Notes under the pieces: model-generated
The model's database searches: none
Told to the model about the DNA's origin: nothing
The model's input: only the letters and a program-made list of their open reading frames with translations
In this document: one piece after another, positions 8,679 through 16,221 of the stretch
Position numbering within the stretch: the stretch's first letter is position 1
Layout: every line of letters starts with the position of its first letter
Origin: an uncultured Saprospiraceae bacterium
Lineage (GTDB): Bacteria > Bacteroidota > Bacteroidia > Chitinophagales > Saprospiraceae
NCBI GenBank assembly: GCA_937921775.1
Contig: CAKZUK010000256.1
Span: 1 to 36,843, forward strand
DNA length: 36,843 nucleotides
Reading direction: 5' to 3'
Made by a program: the position numbers and the translations under genes

Positions 8679-9092
8679 TTAATCTGGTAAGTCTCTGAAT
8701 AGTTCACTTACATATGTCTTTTGCCCTTCATTATATAAGTTGATAACATTAAAATTTATTATCACTCCTTTAGGTGATTGTAATAAATTCATATAGGTGA
8801 GTAATTGAGCTTCATGAATTGGCTTGATTTTTTTCACAGATTTTAATTCTACCGTCAATATGTTTTCAATAAACAAATCACACCTCAACTCTGTTTCAAC
8901 ATCCAATCCTTTGTATTCAACCGGAACAATTAATTCAGATACAAATTCAATTCCTCTTAAGCTTAATTCATGTTTTAAACATTTATGATAAAGACTTTCA
9001 AGTAGTCCTGGTCCAAGTGTTTTGTGTACTTCAATTGCTGCCCCAGTTAATTGATAGGTTAAATCTGTTAGGTAGGATTTAGTAATTCTCAT
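8679..9092 (-). CDS. GxxExxY protein (PD-(D/E)XK nuclease fold)
   Basis: A 137-residue GxxExxY-family protein (the PDDEXK_3-type fold). The name motif is at residues 29-35 (G29-LL-E32-SL-Y35), and the nuclease-core residues are all present: E32, D72 in LRCDLF and E82-x-K84 in VELKSVKK. The usual tail LLTYMNLLQSPKGVIINFN follows. An intact core suggests it could cut or bind nucleic acid, but the biological role of the family is not known. It is the only gene inside a pair of long inverted repeats. A second, AT-rich inverted repeat (9097-9150) covers its 5' region and may regulate it. No toxin-antitoxin partner or transposase is adjacent. Confidence 0.9.
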   Translation of the reverse strand: MRITKSYLTDLTYQLTGAAIEVHKTLGPGLLESLYHKCLKHELSLRGIEFVSELIVPVEYKGLDVETELRCDLFIENILTVELKSVKKIKPIHEAQLLTYMNLLQSPKGVIINFNVINLYNEGQKTYVSELFRDLPD

Positions 9093-9096
9093 AAGT

Positions 9097-9150
9097 CATT
9101 TTAATTGGTAACAAATCAATTCCCTTAACTAAATGTACCAAATTAAAATG
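9097..9150 (-). promoter_or_regulatory. AT-rich inverted repeat upstream of GxxExxY gene
   Basis: Arms 9097-9110 (CATTTTAATTGGTA) and 9136-9150 (TACCAAATTAAAATG) pair almost perfectly around a 25-bp loop. The inner arm ends 4 bp before the start codon at 9092, a position suited to an operator or a structured leader. Function is inferred from position only. Confidence 0.4.
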
Positions 9151-9240
9151 AAAAGCTCGTCATCTTCTACGACTAAGTATTGTTTTAAATACTGTCGAGT
9201 GCCCTAAAATACAAAAGAAGAGAAAATAAACAGGAGTAAC

Positions 9241-9284
9241 TTTTGTGTCCTTTTGTTTCTTTTGTGGTTCAAAAAAAATCATGG
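9241..9284 (-). repeat. Right arm of GxxExxY inverted repeat
   Basis: Read on the minus strand this is CCATG, a T-run, GAACCACAAAAG, AAACAAAAG and GACACAAAA, matching the left arm at 8586-8630 with few differences. Confidence 0.8.
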
Positions 9285-9297
9285 CTCAAAAGAAATC

Positions 9298-9343
9298 AAA
9301 AAAGAAAAAAGGTGCTGCAACCGAATCGGTCGCAGCACCTTTA
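9298..9343 (-). terminator. Rho-independent terminator of the ECF sigma gene
   Basis: Stem AGGTGCTGC / GCAGCACCT at 9310-9340 with inner ACCG/CGGT pairs. On the minus strand it is followed by TTTTTTCTTTTTT. Strong terminator form, about 180 bp beyond the sigma factor stop, and abutting the right arm of the GxxExxY cassette. Confidence 0.75.
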
Positions 9344-9522
9344 GCCTATTTTAAAAGGCACATAAACAAGTTACGCAAATCCTTTATTACTACACGAAAA
9401 AATAAATTCAATCATTTGTACACTCATTCGTTTGACCTAAGCTTCTCATCTCTTGGCTGCTTCAGTTATATCAAACGAATGCAAATGCATAAGTTAATTT
9501 TTTGTTGTAGCATAGCTGGGAA

Positions 9523-10104
9523 TTATTGAAGAGTTACTTCTCTTTCTTCTACCATCTTGCGGATATTGATCAAAGCATATCGCATTCTACCCAAAGCAGT
9601 ATTGATACTTACTCGAGTTAGTTGAGCGATTTCTTTGAAGCTCATATCAGCATAGTGACGAAGAATTACCACTTCACGTTGCTCTGGAGGAAGCATATCC
9701 ACTAAACGGCGAATCTTATCGTGCGTCTGAGATCGGATAATTGTTTGCTCCGCGTTATCTTCCTTAACAGGAAGCACGTCAAAGATGTCAAAGGTTTCTG
9801 TAGGAGACACCTTCGGTCGGCGCTTATTTCTGCGAAAATAATCTACACACATGTTGTAGGAAATTCGCATGGCCCACTGCACAAATTTGCCTTCGTGGTT
9901 GTATTTACCCTGTCGTAGGGTATCAATGATTTTAATGAAAACTTCTTGGAAAATGTCTTCGGCTAGTGCCGTGTCTTTCACAAACAGATAAATTGATGTG
10001 TAAATCTTTTGCTTGTGTCTTTTCAGTAGTTCTTCAAAAGCCTTCTCGTTTCCGTCGAGGTATTGTACGATCAATTGCTGATCGTTAAGCGTTGTAACTT
10101 GCAT
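9523..10104 (-). CDS. RNA polymerase sigma factor, ECF/sigma-70 family
   Basis: A 193-residue two-domain sigma factor that would direct RNA polymerase to a small regulon. Region 2 spans about residues 20-95 (GNEKAFEELLKRHKQKIY, then ALAEDIFQEVFIKI and KFVQWAMRISYNMCVDYFR), with the usual linker, and region 4 is at about 130-185 (LPPEQREVVILRHYADMSFKEIAQLT, then SINTALGRMRYA, the helix-turn-helix for the -35 element). No anti-sigma factor gene is beside it, unlike many ECF systems, so control is probably by other means. It is divergent from uvrA across 460 bp. Strongly conserved form, so possibly a general Bacteroidota sigma factor and not a specialised iron-uptake one; the target genes are unknown. 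Confidence 0.93.
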   Translation of the reverse strand: MQVTTLNDQQLIVQYLDGNEKAFEELLKRHKQKIYTSIYLFVKDTALAEDIFQEVFIKIIDTLRQGKYNHEGKFVQWAMRISYNMCVDYFRRNKRRPKVSPTETFDIFDVLPVKEDNAEQTIIRSQTHDKIRRLVDMLPPEQREVVILRHYADMSFKEIAQLTRVSINTALGRMRYALINIRKMVEEREVTLQ

Positions 10105-10565
10105 AACTGTCCTATTTTTTTTACTTAGTCTGAAAAAAATAATTTAGTGTAGAAGTTTGACGCTTATAGATTATTACTTTTAAAGTGAAAAAATTAGAAT
10201 ATCAAATTGACTTGATGACTTCAATGTCTGACTATTTATCTTCAAAGTCAAGTCCAATTTACAACAAGTCTTCTCAGATAGTATGAAATTAACTGATATT
10301 AACATAAAATTAACTGCCTTGTTAAGAAATGAGCTTAAGCCTTAATATTCTCTTATTCCCCTGTGTCCCAGCGGCTTTTCATATAATGATTTCTCTTAAA
10401 AAAGACGTATTTTTGCCTTTTGGCCAAGTTATTCTAAAGAAAAACATTTTTTACAAAATAATTAAAAAAAATCTTTTTTTCATCAGAAAAAAAACTTTCT
10501 GGCCATAAAATCCTTACTACTTTAGACTAACAGACTTAGAGAAACCGCATAAACAACCTTTATAT
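10105..10565. other. Divergent intergenic region, sigma factor / uvrA
   Basis: About 460 bp of very AT-rich sequence. It should hold both promoters. A perfect -7 box for uvrA is at 10408-10415. No clear box was found for the sigma factor gene. No coding frame of interest. Confidence 0.5.
10408..10415 (+). promoter_or_regulatory. Putative -7 box of uvrA
   Basis: TATTTTTG fits TAnnTTTG and is followed by GCC. It would give a leader of about 145 nt. The -33 element is not clear. No SOS-type (LexA) palindrome was recognised nearby. Confidence 0.35.
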
Positions 10566-13421
10566 ATGCCAGCAAAGAAAGCGACAGCGAAAGCTAAAAG
10601 CGAGAAAAACACTAAAATCAGCGACAAAAACACCATCAGAATCAAAGGAGCAAGAGGAAATAATCTCAAAAACGTCTCCCTTTCTATTCCGAAAAACAAA
10701 CTGGTAGTAGTCACCGGAGTATCCGGATCAGGAAAATCTTCTATTACTATGGATACCCTTTATGCGGAGGGACAACGTAGATATGTAGAAAGTCTCTCCT
10801 CTTATGCCCGTCAATTTCTCATGCGAATGAAGAAGCCGGATGTGGATTATATCAAAGGAATTTGTCCAGCTATTGCCATAGAGCAAAAAACCAGTACCAG
10901 TAATGCCCGCTCTACGGTAGGATCCTTGACGGAAATTTATGATTACCTCCGCTTACTTTTTGCCCGTATTGGAAAAACTTACTCCCCTATTTCTGGTAAG
11001 CCGGTAAAAAGACATGAAGTCAGTGATGTGGTCAAGTTTGTGATGAGTAACAAAGAAGGCAGCAAAGTCCAGCTCTTTATTCCGATACAGAATAAGTACG
11101 AACGTAAACTGGAGCATGAGCTCAAACATCTTTTACAGAAAGGATACACGCGTATATTGTATAAGAAAGAAATGCAACGAATTGAAGATGTTCTAGAAAG
11201 CAAATCAAAGGATCTAGATAAAAACGTAACAGAACTCGTTAAAAAAGATATTCGTGTTTTAATTGATCGAACGGTTGTCAACAAGAAAGACGAAGAGAAC
11301 ACCAAACGAATTGCAGATTCTGTTCAAACTGCTTTCAACGAAAGTGAAGGTTCCTGTATAGTAGATGTCATTGATGGAAAAACGCAACTGTTCAACAATC
11401 GCTTCGAGCTAGACGGCATGGAGTTTTTGGATCCCAGTCCACAACTTTTTAACTATAACAATCCGTATGGCGCTTGTCGACAATGTGAGGGCTATGGACG
11501 TACCATGGGGATTGATGAAGCGAAGGTTATTCCCAATTCTTCCAAGTCGGTATTTGAAGGAGCAGTTGCTTGTTGGCGGGGTGAGAAATCGGGTAGATGG
11601 CTCGAACGTTTTTTGAAGCAGGCACACAAATTTGATTTTCCTGTACACCGCCCTTGGCAAGACCTAAGTCGCAAAGAGCAGAAGCTAATGTGGACAGGCA
11701 ACAGCCATTTTAATGGCATCCAGGATTACTTTGACGAGCTAGAAGAGAAGACTTATAAAATTCAAAATAGAGTGATGCTAGCGCGTTATCGCGGCCGCAC
11801 CATATGTAATGTATGTGATGGCGGACGCCTGCGTGAAGAAGCTACTTATGTTTTAATTGATGGAAAAAATATTCCTGATTTAGTTCTAATTCCAATTGAT
11901 GAATTGCTACCATTTTTTGAAAAAATAAAACTTAGTGAACACGATAAAACAATTGCTAAGCGAATCATTTTAGAAATAAATAATCGATTGCAGTTCATGT
12001 GTAAGGTTGGTTTAGGATACCTAAATATCAATAGAGTATCTTCCACACTGAGTGGTGGAGAAACACAACGTATCAACCTGACTAGAACACTGGGATCCAA
12101 TTTAACCAGTTCGATGTATCTACTGGATGAACCTAGTGTTGGTTTGCATCCCCGTGATACCAATCGATTGGTTGAAGTTTTAAAATCCTTGCGTGATCTC
12201 GGTAATACAGTGATCGTAGTGGAGCACGAGGAGGATGTAATTAGCAATGCCGATTACCTCATTGATATGGGACCTCATGCAGGCATCCACGGAGGTGAAG
12301 TAGTTTTTGCTGGCCCTTATGAGCAAATCTACGATGACGCCTCTGACAGCCTTACTGCGCTTTATATGAGTGGCCGTATGTCCATTCCCTTACCGAAAAG
12401 GCGGCGCAAGTTTACCCGTTCACTTCATCTAAAAGGCAACAAGCAACACAATTTAAAAAACTTTGATGTAGAATTTCCACTGAATACATTGACGGTGGTT
12501 AGTGGTGTTTCTGGTTCAGGTAAAACGACTTTGGTCAAACAAATTCTGTACCCTGCTATCTTGAAAGAATTAGGAGAGTCCTATAATAAGGCTGCAGGAA
12601 TACACGACGAATTGAGTGGTGATGTCAAGACAGTTACTCAAGTAGAGATGATCAATCAAAGCCCGATTGGAAAATCATCTCGCTCGAATCCAGTCACATA
12701 TGTAAAAGCTTATGATGCGATTCGGAAGTTGATGTCGGATCAGCAAGCGTCTAAGATTCGTGGTTACAAACCAGGTTATTTTTCATTTAATGTGGAAGGT
12801 GGTCGTTGTGAAACTTGTAAAGGTGAAGGCGAACAAGTTGTAGAGATGCAATTTTTGGCAGATGTTCGTTTGGAGTGTGAAGATTGTAAAGGCCATCGTT
12901 TCCGACAAGAGGTTTTGGAAGTGCGTTACAAAGACAAAAACATTTTTGACATTCTCAATTTAAGTATTGAAGAAGCACTCGATTTTTTTGCTGACGAGCG
13001 TGATATTATTCAAAAAATTCAGCCGCTCTTTAATGTTGGTTTGGGATATATTAAACTGGGACAATCTTCCAGTACTTTATCTGGAGGTGAAGCACAGCGG
13101 GTTAAACTAGCTTCTTTTCTTGGGAAAGTAAATAGCCGAGAACACATCCTTTTCATTTTTGATGAGCCCACTACCGGTTTGCATTTTCATGATATTCAAA
13201 AGTTGTTGGATGCCTTGAATGCTTTGGTGGAGAAAGGTCATACTGTGATTGTGGTAGAACATAATATGGAAGTCATAAAGTCTGCAGACTGGGTGATTGA
13301 CTTGGGCCCTGAGGGTGGAAAAGGTGGCGGCGATTTGTTGTACCAAGGAGTTCCGGAAGGTTTGGTGAAAGTTAAAAAGTCTTATACTGGAAAGTATTTG
13401 AAGGAGAAATTGAAAGCTTAA
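10566..13421 (+). CDS. uvrA: UvrABC excinuclease subunit A
   Basis: DNA-damage recognition ATPase of nucleotide excision repair; a dimer that loads UvrB onto lesions. 951 aa, normal length. Two ABC ATPase halves: Walker A GVSGSGKSS at residues 51-59 and GVSGSGKTT at 647-655, and signatures LSGGETQR and LSGGEAQRV with YLLDEPSVGLHP and FIFDEPTTGLHF. Zinc-site cysteines seen are C304/C307, C414/C417, and the C-terminal module C748/C751...C771/C774. The CxxC that normally precedes the first pair is absent: the segment before LFNYNNPYGAC has no cysteine, so the first zinc module looks degenerate. This and the KTSTSNARSTVGS segment suggest a Bacteroidota-specific UvrA branch or second paralogue. 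The N-terminus is a short lysine/alanine-rich tail. Confidence 0.96.
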   Translation: MPAKKATAKAKSEKNTKISDKNTIRIKGARGNNLKNVSLSIPKNKLVVVTGVSGSGKSSITMDTLYAEGQRRYVESLSSYARQFLMRMKKPDVDYIKGICPAIAIEQKTSTSNARSTVGSLTEIYDYLRLLFARIGKTYSPISGKPVKRHEVSDVVKFVMSNKEGSKVQLFIPIQNKYERKLEHELKHLLQKGYTRILYKKEMQRIEDVLESKSKDLDKNVTELVKKDIRVLIDRTVVNKKDEENTKRIADSVQTAFNESEGSCIVDVIDGKTQLFNNRFELDGMEFLDPSPQLFNYNNPYGACRQCEGYGRTMGIDEAKVIPNSSKSVFEGAVACWRGEKSGRWLERFLKQAHKFDFPVHRPWQDLSRKEQKLMWTGNSHFNGIQDYFDELEEKTYKIQNRVMLARYRGRTICNVCDGGRLREEATYVLIDGKNIPDLVLIPIDELLPFFEKIKLSEHDKTIAKRIILEINNRLQFMCKVGLGYLNINRVSSTLSGGETQRINLTRTLGSNLTSSMYLLDEPSVGLHPRDTNRLVEVLKSLRDLGNTVIVVEHEEDVISNADYLIDMGPHAGIHGGEVVFAGPYEQIYDDASDSLTALYMSGRMSIPLPKRRRKFTRSLHLKGNKQHNLKNFDVEFPLNTLTVVSGVSGSGKTTLVKQILYPAILKELGESYNKAAGIHDELSGDVKTVTQVEMINQSPIGKSSRSNPVTYVKAYDAIRKLMSDQQASKIRGYKPGYFSFNVEGGRCETCKGEGEQVVEMQFLADVRLECEDCKGHRFRQEVLEVRYKDKNIFDILNLSIEEALDFFADERDIIQKIQPLFNVGLGYIKLGQSSSTLSGGEAQRVKLASFLGKVNSREHILFIFDEPTTGLHFHDIQKLLDALNALVEKGHTVIVVEHNMEVIKSADWVIDLGPEGGKGGGDLLYQGVPEGLVKVKKSYTGKYLKEKLKA

Positions 13422-13483
13422 CTTGGACTAAACTAAGTACAAGCCAATGCCCTATTTTTCCTGTACCAACACATACAAGACAC

Positions 13484-13525
13484 AAAAAGCCCGATCAGAA
13501 ACAAATCTGATCGAGCTTTTTTTTA
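13484..13525. terminator. Bidirectional terminator between uvrA and DUF937-like gene
   Basis: Stem at 13489-13516: CGATCAGA, loop, TCTGATCG, closed by GC pairs. An A-run precedes and a T-run follows, so it can stop both the uvrA transcript and the convergent minus-strand one. Confidence 0.85.
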
Positions 13526-13542
13526 TTTATCTAATTCGAAAA

Positions 13543-14082
13543 TTACTTTCCGAACATTCCACCGATACCTCCTAGAAGGTCACCAGCTTTATCTTTTAAT
13601 GCATCTGCAGCAGATTCTGCTCCATCAGTAGCTCCTCCTGTAAGTCCGCCAAGCATCCCAGCTGCCTTACCCAACAATCCACCAGATTCCATACCCAATG
13701 CACCCATGATTCCATTCTCGTCTACATTACCATCAGCATCTGCAGCAGAACCAGAGATTTTGCTCATGATCATTGGTAAAACAGTTGAAGAAATAGTACC
13801 AGCGATTCCAGAATCAACTCCTAAACCACCAGTCAACTTACCGATGAAGTTTTGAGCGATACCTTGGTAAACCATATTTTGCATCATACCTCCTCCGCCA
13901 CCGGAGAACATACCCATGATACCAGACATGTCGCCACCTCCTACAGCGCCCATCACACCTTCCATAATACTTTCCTTAGCCATAGGCATTGCTTGCTCAG
14001 CTTTTCCTGCGTCTAATCCAGTCTTTTCGCTAATAGCGCTTACTACTTGTCCTTTAAGTCCGTCTAAAATGTTGTCTAACAT
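13543..14082 (-). CDS. Glycine/methionine-rich DUF937-like protein
   Basis: 179-residue protein with no signal peptide or membrane helix. The first 45 residues form helices (MLDNILDGLKGQVVSAISEKTG and AEQAMPMAKESIMEGVMGA), followed by low-complexity stretches of glycine, methionine and alanine (GGGDMSGIMGMFSGGGGGMM), a second helical part LGVDSGIAGTISSTVLPMIMSKIS and a C-terminal repeat of LLGGIGGMFG. Helical hairpins with this gly-rich spacing resemble DUF937/YidB-like proteins, whose role is not established. Shares a bidirectional terminator with convergent uvrA. Function unknown. Confidence 0.65.
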   Translation of the reverse strand: MLDNILDGLKGQVVSAISEKTGLDAGKAEQAMPMAKESIMEGVMGAVGGGDMSGIMGMFSGGGGGMMQNMVYQGIAQNFIGKLTGGLGVDSGIAGTISSTVLPMIMSKISGSAADADGNVDENGIMGALGMESGGLLGKAAGMLGGLTGGATDGAESAADALKDKAGDLLGGIGGMFGK

Positions 14083-14350
14083 TATTTTTTAATTTAGTTG
14101 GGTGAAAGATTACCTTATGTTCAAGGTCTTAGTTACTTTATTTAAACGTGGGTTTATACTGCTAGTCACAATTGAATTAAAATATATGTCAATTATTTTT
14201 ACCAGCAAAAACGTTTCTATTACATTTTACTAAGGAAAAACGAATTTGTTTCATCTACTGTTTTGCAGTGATATGTTAAATTTGTTCAATGTCTAGGTAA
14301 GAATTTTTCAACTTATAGCTGTCTCAGGAAGCGTCAATAAACTCTAGGTA

Positions 14351-15244
14351 TTATTTTTTCAACCGTTTCCAACAAGTATCTAATTCTAGGATAATACCGA
14401 TACTAAAACGCTGATCATTGAAATAAAACCGTTCGAGACCGTCTGAATAATTGGTCCAGTTTCCTTCGACATATACTTTGCCGTATTCTGGTCCTGCATT
14501 TAATCTTAAGGCAGTTCTGGAAGCTAGACGAAATGGTTTTTTACTCAAATTTTCTGCGAGTACCAGGTCATCTTTAAATATATTTCCAATAAAATGGAAT
14601 TCTTTAAAGTCTGTGCCGATAAGTCTTTGCACCAGATCAACTCCAACTTTACCATTTCTCCAGTGTACACCTCCTTGTATATAATAGAGATTAAAATCTA
14701 TTTCTTTATTTCCGACGATGGAGTAGTTTGTTGACAAGTGTCCTTTGCCCCCTCCTACGTAGACATCAAAAAGCCATTCATTGGTGTGATCAAAAAGAAC
14801 ACTATTCTTTTTTTCCAAATAAGATCCGTTGGTCGTTTTTTTCCAATACCTGCCTACAGCGATATCTGCCAGATATCCAAAATAAGCATTTGTGGTATCA
14901 CTATCTATTCTGACATTAGGCCCAACCACTCCTCCGTTTATATCGATATTTCCGAAAGCTGATCGTAGGATATAGTTGGGACGAAAAAAATTAGCGATAA
15001 CCCCCAATCCTTCGATTGGACTGTAGCCAAGTTGAGCGCCGTAGGAATAGCGTTGGAGTGGAGCAGGGTAATCCTTTACTTCACCTTTTAGGTAAGTGTC
15101 GTAAAATCCACCAGCCAGTTGTAATGATCCCTTTTTGTTGGGGCTGACGATTTGATGGTGATTGTTTGGAGCAAAGATCTTAGCGCAGGAGCTGCAAAAT
15201 ATCAACAAACTCAATACAAGTAGTTCACAGGAAAAAATCTTCAT
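14351..15244 (-). CDS. Lipoprotein, beta-barrel-like, tandem paralogue A
   Basis: Family not recognised. ATG 15244 is chosen because it begins MKIFSCELLVLSLLIF and leads to lipobox FCSSC about 20 residues in; an ATG 21 bp upstream lacks that fit. The remaining ~275 residues are rich in alternating strand patterns: YSYGAQLGYSPIEGLGVIANFF, WLFDVYVGGGKGHLST, FNLYYIQGGVHWRNGKVGVDL, and a C-terminal ERFYFNDQRFSIGIILELD. These are typical of outer-membrane barrel proteins. It has the same order of segments as the next gene upstream, from which it is separated by 24 bp, so the two are an operon made by duplication. No close functional clue. Confidence 0.7.
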   Translation of the reverse strand: MKIFSCELLVLSLLIFCSSCAKIFAPNNHHQIVSPNKKGSLQLAGGFYDTYLKGEVKDYPAPLQRYSYGAQLGYSPIEGLGVIANFFRPNYILRSAFGNIDINGGVVGPNVRIDSDTTNAYFGYLADIAVGRYWKKTTNGSYLEKKNSVLFDHTNEWLFDVYVGGGKGHLSTNYSIVGNKEIDFNLYYIQGGVHWRNGKVGVDLVQRLIGTDFKEFHFIGNIFKDDLVLAENLSKKPFRLASRTALRLNAGPEYGKVYVEGNWTNYSDGLERFYFNDQRFSIGIILELDTCWKRLKK

Positions 15245-15268
15245 TTTATTAATACTTGACACCAATGA

Positions 15269-16111
15269 TTAGTCCATCTTTTTTGGCATCTCTACTTTTT
15301 TATAAAATTCATCAATATCGATGATCAGTCCTATACCCCCTATTTTTTCATAAAAATAAAAGTCACGCATGTTGTCAGGTAGGTTATTAAAATTCATGTC
15401 AACGTAGAACTGCGCGTGACGTGGTCCCATTTGCATACGGAGGGATGAGGATCTATAAATATTAGGATTGTCATCGGAAAGTTTTTCAACCGCATCAAAA
15501 TTTTCTTGCGTGATATCTCCAGTTAAATCAATTTTGGTATAGTTCAATCCCATCACTCTGTAAGTATAAGATAGCTTCACAATTTTCCAGTTAAAGTGAA
15601 GCCCCGCTTGGACAGAGAGTCTGTTAAATTCTAAATTTTGCTCTGCTGTTTTACCATATATAGATTGGAACCGTCCTTTACCATAACCGATATAGAGATC
15701 ACCAGTCAATCCCATAGGCATGAGCAGTTTATTAGGAGAATCTTCTACTCTAAACTTAAGGTCCGGCCCAAAATAACCTCCAACTGCCAATTCTATAAAG
15801 TCTCCATCAATCTCTTTTGAATTGTCATTGAAAACATTATTAGAACCTTCCAGTAATTCTTTATAACTAAAATACTTAGCTGAGATTCCTACATGCTTAA
15901 TGGGGCTGTAACTAATTTGTCCATTATAAAAAGGAGAGTCATCTACGGTCTCTGATTTATTAACGCTACCTGTTACTTTTAAATCATTCTTTTCTGTTAC
16001 TGTTAGTAACATATCCTGATGTGCTTGAAAAGCAGTGCTACAACTACTGAGCATCATCACTAAGCTTGCACAGGATAATGCCAGAAGAAAACGGGAGTAT
16101 CTTAAAATCAT
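15269..16111 (-). CDS. Lipoprotein, beta-barrel-like, tandem paralogue B
   Basis: Family not recognised. Signal peptide MILRYSRFLLALSCASLVMM ends in the lipobox LSSC at about residues 21-24. Segments parallel to the neighbouring paralogue: GQISYSPIKHVGISAKYFS (versus LGYSPIEGLGVIANFF), LYIGYGKGRFQS (versus VYVGGGKGHLST), LSVQAGLHFNWKIVKLSYTYRVMG, MGPRHAQFYVDMNFNNL, and FYFYEKIGGIGLIIDIDEFYKK at the end. The shared layout implies a common fold, probably an outer-membrane or periplasm-facing beta structure. First gene of the pair. Role unknown. Confidence 0.7.
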   Translation of the reverse strand: MILRYSRFLLALSCASLVMMLSSCSTAFQAHQDMLLTVTEKNDLKVTGSVNKSETVDDSPFYNGQISYSPIKHVGISAKYFSYKELLEGSNNVFNDNSKEIDGDFIELAVGGYFGPDLKFRVEDSPNKLLMPMGLTGDLYIGYGKGRFQSIYGKTAEQNLEFNRLSVQAGLHFNWKIVKLSYTYRVMGLNYTKIDLTGDITQENFDAVEKLSDDNPNIYRSSSLRMQMGPRHAQFYVDMNFNNLPDNMRDFYFYEKIGGIGLIIDIDEFYKKVEMPKKMD

Positions 16112-16150
16112 GGTTAAATCTTTAGAAAGGCAATTAACTTAGAATAATAA

Positions 16151-16189
16151 AAAAAGGGGCAAGGGTGTGTTAAACGCCTGCCCCTTTTT
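16151..16189 (-). terminator. Terminator of the cytochrome c peroxidase gene
   Basis: GGGGCA at 16156-16161 pairs with TGCCCC at 16179-16184, with flanking A- and T-runs. It lies about 35 bp beyond the peroxidase stop on the minus strand and also separates it from the paralogous lipoprotein pair. Confidence 0.8.
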
Positions 16190-16221
16190 ATGGTTTGTTA
16201 TAAAAACAATATTTCGTTTTA

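Larger units (their letters stand above)
8586..9284. mobile_element. Inverted-repeat-bounded GxxExxY cassette
   Basis: Arms at 8586-8630 and 9241-9284 are inverted copies that share CCATG, a T-run, GAACCACAAAAG, AACAAAAG and CAAAA, with only a few mismatches over about 44 bp. Each arm carries three ACAAAAG heptamers spaced about 9-10 bp. They enclose a single gene of the GxxExxY family. A shortened version with the same arms and no gene occurs at 32077-32173. No transposase and no clear target-site duplication are seen, so 'mobile' is inference from the dispersed arms. Confidence 0.5.

Noticed and set aside
8586..9284. Classical insertion sequence
   Set aside because: There is no transposase-like DDE or HUH gene in the cassette and no convincing target-site duplication beyond the T-runs.
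9245..9529. Open frame of 94 codons starting MSFCFFCG and containing MAQKKSKKKKGAATESVAAPL
   Set aside because: It lies over the right inverted-repeat arm and the sigma-gene terminator, has a lysine-rich low-complexity start, and shows no domain.
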